From: Candidatus Cybelea septentrionalis
Lineage (GTDB): Bacteria; Vulcanimicrobiota; Vulcanimicrobiia; Vulcanimicrobiales; Vulcanimicrobiaceae
Reading direction: 5' to 3'
Length of the DNA stretch: 46,397 nucleotides
NCBI GenBank assembly: GCA_003158175.1
Contig: PMHJ01000014.1
Span: 134,739 to 181,135 of the forward strand
Position 1 is the first letter of the stretch. Each line of letters starts with the position of its first letter. Below the pieces are notes generated by a model. The model saw only the letters and a program-made list of their open reading frames with translations. It had not been told where the DNA came from and did no database searches. Made by a program: the position numbers and the translations under genes. Of this stretch, positions 8,317 through 16,123 are shown in pieces.

Positions 8317-9522
8317 ATGGCCACGATAGAACGGCGCGAGTTCTTATTTGCCCTTGGCGCATCGGGGCTCGCACCATCCTTGCTGGGGATCTCGGACAGC
8401 GAAGCGCCGGCAGTAGAACCCCTCGATCGCGCCCTCGTGCTTAGCGGCGGCGGCGCGCTCGGCGCTTACGAGGCCGGCCTCGTCGGCGCGCTGGCGGCCC
8501 GCGGTGCCGTGAGCGATGGGTCACCGCTCCTCCCATACGAGATCGTTTGCGGAACGTCGATCGGGGCGCTCAACGGCTGGTTCGTTGCAACCGGCCAATA
8601 CACCAAACTTCACGACCTTTGGTACGGCATCAGCGCCGAGAAACTCATGCGTCCGAAGCCCGAATATGAAGCCTTGCGCGACTCGCAGAGCGGGCTCATC
8701 GACCGGGGCGCGTCGGTAGTTCAGCTGGCAAGACTAGCGAAAAACCAGACCGGCGTCTTGCAAAGCAAGCCGGTCTACGACTGGATCGTGCGCAACGTCG
8801 ATCCCACGACGCCACTCGTAATGTTGATGGTATGGGCGGTAACGAACCTCACCTTGCAGCGGCCCGAGTACTTTTTTCTGCGCCCGCACGGCTCCGGCAC
8901 CGATCTGCCCGAGAGGGTCGTGCACGCGTTGCGGCTCTCCCTGGGGTCGCAAACCGTCGTCCGCGAGGCGACGCCGGATTTGTTGCATCGCGCGATCTTC
9001 GCTTCGGCGGCGCTTCCAATTGTGTTCGATCCGGTGCTTATCCCGGGACCAGACGGTACGATCAATGAGTATTGCGACGGGGGCGTCGCAAGCAACTCCC
9101 CAGTGGGCATCGCGCATGCGGTTTCAAAGGCGGCCGACGTCGTGCTGCTGGACCCGCCGTTCCAACCGAGCGCGGACATTAGAGACGCCGTAGCGATTGC
9201 TTATAGCGTTTTCGGAACGATGCAGCGCAAGATTCTCGAGACCGAGATGCACAACGTGTATTTTCAATCGCTGGCCAGGCGAGCAATAGGCCGTCTGACG
9301 AGCGAAGAGTTTGCGCGCGCCTCGGGGGGCAGCAAACTTCTCGAAAGGTTCGTGCGCACGCTTCCCGTGACCGACTTGAGCTATATTCGACCGGCGCAGA
9401 CTCTCCCGGTCACCGTCGCCGGTTTCCAAGATGAAGAGGGCATCGGCAAGGCCTACCGTACCGGCTGGCTCGATGTCGGACGCGGTTTCACCCCGTATGA
9501 CTGGTCGACGTTCGAACTCTGA
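8317..9522 (+). CDS. Patatin-like phospholipase with Tat-like signal
   Basis: 401 aa. The N-terminus has ERREFLFALGASGLAPSLLG, a twin-arginine-like export signal. The patatin fold follows: oxyanion loop SGGGALGAYEAG (residues 43-54), nucleophile elbow GTSIG with Ser81, and catalytic Asp254 in CDGGVASNSP. It is predicted to hydrolyse ester bonds of lipids outside the cytoplasmic membrane. The ATG at 8317 is preferred because it begins the signal sequence and has an AGAAGG site upstream; the much longer upstream frame is antisense to the amine oxidase pseudogene and is not coding. The gene is divergent from the pseudogene. Confidence 0.92.
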   Translation: MATIERREFLFALGASGLAPSLLGISDSEAPAVEPLDRALVLSGGGALGAYEAGLVGALAARGAVSDGSPLLPYEIVCGTSIGALNGWFVATGQYTKLHDLWYGISAEKLMRPKPEYEALRDSQSGLIDRGASVVQLARLAKNQTGVLQSKPVYDWIVRNVDPTTPLVMLMVWAVTNLTLQRPEYFFLRPHGSGTDLPERVVHALRLSLGSQTVVREATPDLLHRAIFASAALPIVFDPVLIPGPDGTINEYCDGGVASNSPVGIAHAVSKAADVVLLDPPFQPSADIRDAVAIAYSVFGTMQRKILETEMHNVYFQSLARRAIGRLTSEEFARASGGSKLLERFVRTLPVTDLSYIRPAQTLPVTVAGFQDEEGIGKAYRTGWLDVGRGFTPYDWSTFEL

Positions 9523-9644
9523 CTGAGGTCGCTCCCGGCGCAAGGCGGCCCCTCACCGAAAAATAATACGCAAACGCACGAGTTTTGAAGGCCGAGAAAG
9601 CGACTTCGCCGTAGCGAGCCATCTTTAAAGACGGAAGTGTTTTT

Positions 9645-10007
9645 ATGAGTAAGGTCGATCGTCGGTTCATAACGCTCGCCATCGCTCTTGGCATGGTCTC
9701 CTGCACGCCCAACTACTACATGCCAAACCTGATCCGGCTAACTCCCAACGGAACGGCATCGAGCCCCGCGGCAGAATCGATCAAGTCGTCGTTCACGTTG
9801 ACCGCGTTGGAGGACGGCTACACGGGTCTATTTACCGCCCAGACGATCGTCGGAGAATGTTGGGTCGTTCAAACGCCGATTACAACCAGCGGGCTCTGGA
9901 CCGTGGTCCCGCAAGGCCTCACTTGCAGCAAACTCGACACCGAGCAGATCCAAGTCAAAGATACCAACGGCCATGCGGCCGTCACCTACATTCGCTCGAC
10001 GAAGTAA
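9645..10007 (+). CDS. Small putative lipoprotein
   Basis: 120 aa. The signal peptide (ITLAIALGMVSC) ends in a lipobox with Cys at about residue 20. The mature part of about 100 residues looks like a small beta-rich domain (SFTLTALEDGYTGLFTAQ and IQVKDTNGHAAVTYI) with two further cysteines (GECW, LTCSK) that could form a disulfide. Start ATG with GGAAG upstream. I do not recognise a family. Confidence 0.7.
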   Translation: MSKVDRRFITLAIALGMVSCTPNYYMPNLIRLTPNGTASSPAAESIKSSFTLTALEDGYTGLFTAQTIVGECWVVQTPITTSGLWTVVPQGLTCSKLDTEQIQVKDTNGHAAVTYIRSTK

Positions 10008-10147
10008 CTTCGGCTCAACGTCACAGCGTCAAATCAAAGACGGTTCCGCACCTCCTCAGCTGCCCGAGCAATCTTCGCCGCGCAGCCGGCACCTGACCGT
10101 AGAGACGAGGCACGGGTAGATCCACCGCGGCTGGGAAAGACCCTCGC

Positions 10148-10582
10148 ATGAAGTATTTGCGACTCGGATCTGGCCAGGGGCAAACGTTCGTGCTCGTCTT
10201 CGATACCGGAGATGAAGTTGTGAGCGAGATTAAGCGTTTCGCACAGGCCGAAGAGGTTCGAGCTGCGCGACTGACCGGTGTCGGCGGCTTTTCGCAAGCC
10301 GAGCTTGGATACTTCAGACGCGACGTGCTCAGCTACGAATCCATTCCGGTTACCGAGCAGGTCGAGTTGCTTTCCTTAATCGGGAACATCACCGTCAAGG
10401 ACTCCGAGCCGCTGCTACACGCGCACGCGATCGTTGGCCACCGCGGCGGGGGTACGAGCGGCGGTCACCTCATCGCGGCGACCGTATGGCCGACGCTCGA
10501 GCTTTTCGTTGACGTTTATCCGACGGAGCTCCTTAAGCGGCAACGCCGGGAACTTGGGATTGCAACCATCGATCTAGGATGA
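10148..10582 (+). CDS. PPC / DUF296 domain protein
   Basis: 144 aa, a single plant-and-prokaryote-conserved (PPC, DUF296) domain over nearly the whole length. Visible family traits are LTGVGGFSQAELGYF, the E-x-LSL-x-GNI strand, HAHAIVGHRGG and the GGHL motif followed by TLELFVDVYP. The bacterial stand-alone proteins form trimers with conserved histidines (here LLHAHAIVGH); their role is unclear. Unlike plant AHL proteins there is no AT-hook, so DNA binding is not implied. The gene is followed closely by a membrane protein in the same direction. Confidence 0.88.
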   Translation: MKYLRLGSGQGQTFVLVFDTGDEVVSEIKRFAQAEEVRAARLTGVGGFSQAELGYFRRDVLSYESIPVTEQVELLSLIGNITVKDSEPLLHAHAIVGHRGGGTSGGHLIAATVWPTLELFVDVYPTELLKRQRRELGIATIDLG

Positions 10583-10664
10583 ACGGCCGGCGGCCGTCAC
10601 ATTCGTGGATTGCGAGACGCTGCACGCTCGAGGGTTTATTTTATACGACTGGAGGCCTGGGCGA

Positions 10665-11435
10665 GTGACACGCGATTTCGGGCGTCATGTATACGGGGCG
10701 GCGGCCGTTATTTATGGGGCATTGGCGCTCTACTGGCACGATGTCGACACCTGGCCGCAGCTTGCGGCGCTTGCGAAAGCCCCCTACCGTGAGTCGGTCG
10801 TCTACATCGTTGCCGCGGCCCTGATTGCAGGCGGAATCGCGATGCGATGGCGCCGAACGGCGCAGATCGCTGCGGTCGTGCTGGGAGTTTTCTACCTCCT
10901 CGTTTCGGTGCTCTGCATACCGGGCATCGTTGCGGCTCCGCTGATCTACAATAACTGGGGCAACTTCTTCGAGCAAGTTTCTATTGCCTCGGGAGCGCTA
11001 ATCGCTTATGCAAGCTTAGCCTCGGGCAGCCTACGTTCGGCGGCGCGCGCAGCCGGGATCGGGCGCATATGTTTTGGAATCTGCGTCATCTCGTTCGCGC
11101 TCGAGCAGGCGTTCTATTTAGACGCCACGGCCGGCTTTGTTCCAAAGTGGATCCCTCCCGGGCAAATGTTCTGGGCCATAGCTACCACGATTGCCTTCGC
11201 GCTCGCCGCCATCGCCATTGTGTCGGGGCGTCAAGCTCTTCTTGCCTCTCGACTCCTCACGGCAATGTTGGTGCTCTTCGGATTACTGGTATGGCTTCCG
11301 GCACTTTTCGCAAGTCCGCACAGTCACTTCAACTGGGCCGAAAGCGCGGAAAACCTCGCGATCGCCGCAGTCGCATGGATCCTCGGCGATTACTTGCGCT
11401 TACCGGATCGGACAATGGCTCCTCGGAGGCGATAG
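10665..11435 (+). CDS. DoxX-like integral membrane protein
   Basis: About 256 aa with seven or eight hydrophobic segments. The first (HVYGAAAVIYGALALYWHDV) and the NNWGNFFEQVSIASGALIAYA stretch resemble the DoxX-like group of membrane proteins. I prefer the GTG at 10665 because GGAGG lies 9 nt upstream (10651-10655); the frame is open further back to a GTG at 10605. Function unknown; an electron-transfer or quinone-linked role is only a guess from the family name. Confidence 0.75.
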   Translation: MTRDFGRHVYGAAAVIYGALALYWHDVDTWPQLAALAKAPYRESVVYIVAAALIAGGIAMRWRRTAQIAAVVLGVFYLLVSVLCIPGIVAAPLIYNNWGNFFEQVSIASGALIAYASLASGSLRSAARAAGIGRICFGICVISFALEQAFYLDATAGFVPKWIPPGQMFWAIATTIAFALAAIAIVSGRQALLASRLLTAMLVLFGLLVWLPALFASPHSHFNWAESAENLAIAAVAWILGDYLRLPDRTMAPRRR

Positions 11436-11447
11436 CCCAGCGCATCC

Positions 11448-11711
11448 TTATCGCTGCGCTTGCGCGGCGTAGCGGAAGCGCCCAGGCATCCACACGCACA
11501 GGCTGCCATCGTTCATCACGAACGATTCGAAGCCGTCGACTTCGGGGTTAAACTCCGCGTTGAGCAGTTTTGTCGCGGGCCAATCCACAGCAGGATCCTG
11601 ACGCGCGGCGCCACGGGCTTTGCTGTTTGAGAACTGCCGTAAGTTTACCAGCGCATTTAGAGCGGAAGCCAGCCTCTTTGCGTCGTCCATGGAGTGAGGT
11701 TCTACGGCCAC
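11448..11711 (-). CDS. Hypothetical small protein
   Basis: 87 aa, soluble, no signal peptide. The sequence starts helical (DDAKRLASALNALVNLRQF) and ends with a beta-like stretch (GFESFVMNDGSLCVWMPGRF). GTG at 11711 is the start by frame; ATG at 11690 is equally possible. It fills the gap between the DoxX-like gene and the GT-C-like gene and no overlapping alternative is better. No family recognised; it could be a chance frame in GC-rich DNA. Confidence 0.45.
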   Translation of the reverse strand: MAVEPHSMDDAKRLASALNALVNLRQFSNSKARGAARQDPAVDWPATKLLNAEFNPEVDGFESFVMNDGSLCVWMPGRFRYAAQAQR

Positions 11712-11794
11712 GTCGTCGAGACCTCAGGTAGCCGGAGGGCGAGCACAATGGTCGCCGAACGGATTCGTTTACGAGAGTTCTATTGCGGCCATCG

Positions 11795-13327
11795 ATGCGG
11801 TTGACGATTAGGTTTGGCGATGTTTGGTCGCTGCTCGGCGCCGCATTGTTGGTGGTGGGGTTGCTCGTTCGGTTCGCGCTCTATTTCCCACTTGCGGCGT
11901 TTCAGATCGATTCAGATGCCGTGCTGTCGGGCTTGTGCGCTTTTCGCATCGCCGACGGTGACTTTCCGATATTCTTTCCTGGGGGCACACGCTTAGGCGC
12001 CGCGAGTTGTTACGCGGCCGCCGGCTACTTCCACTTATTCGGGCCCGGCAGAATCGGCCTAGCTCTGACGGGACTGACATGGGGAGCGCTCTACCTCGTA
12101 TTTACACTGTTGTTTCTCCAGGCGATGCTTGGACGCAAGCTCGCGTGTTTGGCATTTCTGTTTGCAGTTGTGCCTTCGGAGCAGTTCATGACGGTTACCT
12201 ACGCCCCGTGGGCGTACGGGGAGATTATGGCCGCGTGTGCTGCAACGCTCTGGCTTGCGGCCCTGTGGCGAGGTGAAGGCCTCCTGTGGCAGCGGCTTTG
12301 CTTCGGATTTAGCGTGGGGATCGGTTTGTGGTTCTCGATGGAGTCGTTCATGGTTGCGTTGCCCGCGATCGCATGGATCGCGTTAAAGCGACGCGGTGCG
12401 ATCGTTGGCGAAGCCATTCCAGCTTTTGCCGCTGCGGTTATCGCTGCGACGCCATTCTGGATTGGGAACATCGGACGCGGCTTTCCATCGCTGAGTCAGA
12501 ACTGGGCCTCAAAACCGGCTTCGAGTATCGGGCAGGGTGTAGCAAATTTCGTTTGGCTAAGCACCTACATGCTTCCAAAGCTGCTTTTTCGATCCTCAGG
12601 ATGGTGGTCGGAAACAACCGTTCTCATCGTTGCCTACGCAATCGTCGCAGTTGGATTCGTCATCGCGATGCGCAGAAACAGGTGCATCTCGGCCGGCTCG
12701 TCCAGCCCTCGCGACGTAGGGTTCCTCCTACTCCTGGTATTCGCCGCCTGCATGTTAATTTTCAGCGCTTCACAGGCGGGGACGAGCCGCGGTTGGACCG
12801 TCCGGTACATCGCGCCGCTGTACGTCGTGGTACCGCTTTTTTGCGGGCTGGGAATCCAAGCTATGTGGACCTGGAGCAAGTCGCTGGCAGTCGCGCTCGT
12901 TGCCGCATTGCTGATTCCAAACCTGGTGCTCTATGGCTTACCCGGCAGCCCACTTCGCGCCGAGCTTACGACCCAGTTGGCAAATGAGCTGCGCATATGC
13001 GACATATTGGCACGCGATCGCATTCAAATGGTCTACGGCGACTACTTTTGGGTCTACCACTTGAACTTCGACAGCCACGAGCGTATCGCCGGAATCCCGT
13101 CGGCGGCGATTGTGGATTACTTGAATTACGACGGCAGGGTAGGGAGGATGCCCGTTCGTTGGGCACTGTTGGGAGGCTTAGACGAGGTCCATCGGTGGTC
13201 TCGCGAGCTTCACGCACCCGGTACGGTGACCGCTGACGGCGATCTATCGCTTTTCATTGCGGACCGCCCCGCGCCAGACGCCGCTGCGCTGATCGCAGCC
13301 CTGCGCAAGATCTCTTCGAGTCAGTAG
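11795..13327 (+). CDS. GT-C-fold glycosyltransferase-like membrane protein
   Basis: About 510 aa with roughly ten to twelve membrane spans. After the first span comes an extracytoplasmic loop with FQIDSDAVLSGLCAFRI, an acidic D-x-D in the position where GT-C enzymes (ArnT, PMT, PilO-like) carry the catalytic Asp. A soluble tail of about 130 residues follows the last span. It would transfer a sugar from a polyprenyl phosphate carrier, but the acceptor cannot be read from the sequence. ATG at 11795; an in-frame TTG at 11783 is possible. It converges with the phosphoesterase at 13342. Confidence 0.7.
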   Translation: MRLTIRFGDVWSLLGAALLVVGLLVRFALYFPLAAFQIDSDAVLSGLCAFRIADGDFPIFFPGGTRLGAASCYAAAGYFHLFGPGRIGLALTGLTWGALYLVFTLLFLQAMLGRKLACLAFLFAVVPSEQFMTVTYAPWAYGEIMAACAATLWLAALWRGEGLLWQRLCFGFSVGIGLWFSMESFMVALPAIAWIALKRRGAIVGEAIPAFAAAVIAATPFWIGNIGRGFPSLSQNWASKPASSIGQGVANFVWLSTYMLPKLLFRSSGWWSETTVLIVAYAIVAVGFVIAMRRNRCISAGSSSPRDVGFLLLLVFAACMLIFSASQAGTSRGWTVRYIAPLYVVVPLFCGLGIQAMWTWSKSLAVALVAALLIPNLVLYGLPGSPLRAELTTQLANELRICDILARDRIQMVYGDYFWVYHLNFDSHERIAGIPSAAIVDYLNYDGRVGRMPVRWALLGGLDEVHRWSRELHAPGTVTADGDLSLFIADRPAPDAAALIAALRKISSSQ

Positions 13328-13341
13328 CGAGGTTGCGTCGT

Positions 13342-14703
13342 CTACTCCGTATCGGGTGGACGTGAGTCGAGCGGCTGCCGGAGAAAGTAGTCCTTGCCGC
13401 GCGAAGAGGGTATCTTCGTAAAGGACCTCGGCGGCCGTGCGAAGTCAAAGCAGTCCGCGCCGATGGAGTTGGCGCGCGCGTCGCTCGCCGAGAGCCTCGG
13501 CAACCCCCACTGGTCTTCGACGAACTTCAGGATGCTGCCGTGCTCGTAGTGCACGTGCGACACGCACCCGTTCTTGGCATACGCCGACACCATTAAAAGC
13601 GGAACGCGAATTCCCAGCCCGTCGTAGTCTACCAGTTTGGGTGGAACGTGATCGTACCAACCGCCATAATCGTCCCAAAAGACGAAGAGCATGGTCGAAT
13701 CCCAATACTGCGACTCTCCGATCGCGTTCACCAGCGAGGCAACCCAGTCGGGGCCGGTGTTTGAGCCGCAGCCGGCGTGATCGGAGTTTACGCAGGTCGG
13801 CGTTATCCAACTCACGGCCGGCAAGACTCCGTTTGAAACGTCGTTAAAGAACCGAGTCTGGGGTGTGATGACGTCTTTGCTCCAATCGTGACCGTCATAG
13901 ACATGTTTGATGGCTTGATAAGCGCTCCACGCTCCGCCACCGCCGTGCACGGTGGATGTGTAGTACCGCCACGACACTCCCGCGTTGTCGAGCTCCCCGC
14001 CGAGGGTCCTATTATTGAAACAAGGCTCGACGTTCTTTCCGATCGTCCTTTGCTGAGTCACCGTTGGAATCATGTCACCGGGGCCGCCTTCGCAGCCCCA
14101 GGGACCGATAGGATAGTCGACCGTCGAACTGGCTTGAGCTGCAATGATGTATTGGTGAGAGATGAAGCTGCTCGAGTCGAAGTTCGAGGGAAACATCTCA
14201 TCGGCGAAAACAAAATGCTTACCAATGAAGAAGTAGGGCTGTGTCTCGAAGCCTGGCACATAGCTGTACGGCGGGTTCGCATTAGGGCATTGCGGATATC
14301 CGCCCTTTCCACACTCCCAGTACTCTTTGTCGAAGCCGTCCATTTTGCAATCGGTTCCGGGATACGTGCCCTGACCGTCGCAAGCGCCAAAGAAACTCGT
14401 CGAATCGTGGTGGAAATCCCACTTCGCCTCAAGTCGAACCGGGCTGAGCGTAATTTTTTCGCCGCTCCGGTTGAAACCGTACGATCGCGTGTCCGCACCC
14501 GGAAATCCGTGAAAGAGGTTATCGACCGAGCGGTTCTCTTGAACGACGATGACCACATGACGAATCTGACGATAGTGATTCCCCGGAAGAACGTCTGGCG
14601 GAGCTCCAGGCTCCGAGGGCGAGCCGCCCGCACTTCCGGTGCACGCGGACAGCACCAGCGCGATCGCCGCGCCGATCAAGCGTAGCGTGGGAGGACTATT
14701 CAT
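13342..14703 (-). CDS. Secreted PF04185 phosphoesterase (phospholipase C / acid phosphatase type)
   Basis: 453 aa. The signal peptide ends in a lipobox (ALVLSACTG, Cys21), so it is likely lipid-anchored. The family motif HVVIVVQENRSVDNLF has the intact ENRS metal-site motif at residues 56-59. FISHQYIIAAQ, SWITPTCVNSD, GPDWVASLVNAIG and FWDDYGGWYDHVPP follow, as in phospholipase C / AcpA-type enzymes. It should cleave phosphomonoesters or phosphodiesters outside the cell. The upstream open frame to 14988 lacks a signal peptide; ATG at 14703 is preferred. A paralog with altered motifs is at 33810. Confidence 0.88.
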   Translation of the reverse strand: MNSPPTLRLIGAAIALVLSACTGSAGGSPSEPGAPPDVLPGNHYRQIRHVVIVVQENRSVDNLFHGFPGADTRSYGFNRSGEKITLSPVRLEAKWDFHHDSTSFFGACDGQGTYPGTDCKMDGFDKEYWECGKGGYPQCPNANPPYSYVPGFETQPYFFIGKHFVFADEMFPSNFDSSSFISHQYIIAAQASSTVDYPIGPWGCEGGPGDMIPTVTQQRTIGKNVEPCFNNRTLGGELDNAGVSWRYYTSTVHGGGGAWSAYQAIKHVYDGHDWSKDVITPQTRFFNDVSNGVLPAVSWITPTCVNSDHAGCGSNTGPDWVASLVNAIGESQYWDSTMLFVFWDDYGGWYDHVPPKLVDYDGLGIRVPLLMVSAYAKNGCVSHVHYEHGSILKFVEDQWGLPRLSASDARANSIGADCFDFARPPRSFTKIPSSRGKDYFLRQPLDSRPPDTE

Positions 14704-14883
14704 ACGCGTAACCCCGTGGGTAAGCGATTGACTACATCGATTGTTCTGCGCAGAGGACCTAGGCGCCTCGGCACAAGACCGTTCTAAGGTACCGTGGACT
14801 ATGCGCAGGAAGGTCTTCGGCGCGTCCCGCGCTATCGTAGCCGTACGAGAGCACCCTACTGCGTGCTTCGGAAAGGATAGGAC

Positions 14884-15870
14884 ATGAGTCAATCCATTAT
14901 TCGCCCGAGTCGGACCGCAGTCGCAGGCATGGTCGCGGTTGGCATAGCCGTCGCAATCTCCAGCTTCGGTATCGTGCGAGCAGAGCACGTGATGCCGGAC
15001 AAGAGCAAGACCTACAAATGCAGCAGCGGCACCGCGTGCATCGAAGGCAATTCAACGGGCAGCAGCACGTGGGGCGTCTATGGCGTCGGCGGAAACGCTG
15101 ATGGCGTTCACGGCGTCACCAGTTCTACCAGTGGGAACTCGGGCACGTCGGGGATCAGTACGGGGACGAGCGGCTCGGCCCACGGCGTGTACGGCCGCTC
15201 TTCGAACGGGCAGGGCGTCTATGGGACGTCGTCGAGCAACAACGGCGTTGAAGGCCATTCGACCGGGAGCGGGGCTTCGGGAGTCGCTGGTATTCAGCGA
15301 GGCACGTCGAGCGGCAGCGGCGACGGCGTGTACTCGGAGTCAGCAGACACCACCAATTTCTATGAGGCCCTCGAAGCGAAGGCCGACAGCTCGAACACGT
15401 ATATCTTTGAGGGTTTTAATGCTTCGACCAACGGTCTATGCACGATCGACTACGATGCGACCTTAGCGTGCACGGGCGGCGCTCTCGTAAAGAACGTGCG
15501 CACGCGACACCGGACCAGCGGCGGCGAGCACGTTCTCGCCTACGCGTCAGAGTCAGCCACCGCAACGATCGAGGACGTTGGAACCGCGCGGATGGTAGCC
15601 GGTGTCGCCAACGTCCAGATCGATCCGGCCTTTGCCTCTGTGATGGATCGGAAGTGGTACTACGTTTTCCTTACGCCACTGGGAGACACGCGCGGCCTCT
15701 ACGTGAGCTTGAAGACGGCGTCGGGGTTCCAGGTGCGCGAAAATGAGGGCGGCCGTTCGCGGGTCGAGTTCGATTATCGCATCGTCGCGCACCCGCTCGA
15801 CGCTAAGAATGACCGGTTGCCAATCTCTCCGGCCATGCGAAGACCGAACGATATGACTCCATCTCGGTAA
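14884..15870 (+). CDS. GVYG-repeat secreted surface protein
   Basis: 328 aa. An N-terminal hydrophobic segment (AVAGMVAVGIAVAISSFGIV) is a signal peptide or anchor. Residues about 60-150 contain degenerate Gly/Ser/Thr-rich repeats (WGVYGVGG, HGVYGRSSNGQGVYGTSS), the kind that build beta-helical shafts in fibre proteins. The C-terminal 170 residues form a globular domain (GTARMVAGVANVQIDPAF, LGDTRGLYVSLKTASGFQVRE, FDYRIVAHPLD) that resembles domains following such repeats in other environmental bacteria. It has a good Shine-Dalgarno (AAGGA) upstream. Possibly an adhesin-like or fibre protein; ligand unknown. Confidence 0.75.
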   Translation: MSQSIIRPSRTAVAGMVAVGIAVAISSFGIVRAEHVMPDKSKTYKCSSGTACIEGNSTGSSTWGVYGVGGNADGVHGVTSSTSGNSGTSGISTGTSGSAHGVYGRSSNGQGVYGTSSSNNGVEGHSTGSGASGVAGIQRGTSSGSGDGVYSESADTTNFYEALEAKADSSNTYIFEGFNASTNGLCTIDYDATLACTGGALVKNVRTRHRTSGGEHVLAYASESATATIEDVGTARMVAGVANVQIDPAFASVMDRKWYYVFLTPLGDTRGLYVSLKTASGFQVRENEGGRSRVEFDYRIVAHPLDAKNDRLPISPAMRRPNDMTPSR

Positions 15871-16123
15871 CACCTCGCATCTGCCCCATAAGGAGACCAT
15901 CTGTAACGCGCCCCGAACGAACCAACGCGCTGTTGCCGCCGGACGACCCATTGGGGCCGTCGCCAAAAGCAATCTTCTTGGCGTGCTTGGGGCTTGGGAC
16001 GGCCCTTGGCCAATCTGTTCCGGACGTCGGACCGGACGCCGACATAAAAGGAGGTGCTGCCGTTACAATGATCCGCGATATGTTTTTCGAAGTATTTCCG
16101 AGACTAGCGCTACCATAGCCGCC

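Noticed and set aside
15774-16045. Minus-strand frames between the GVYG protein and the sulfatase
   Set aside because: They overlap the 3' end of the GVYG gene, have no motif and no good start.
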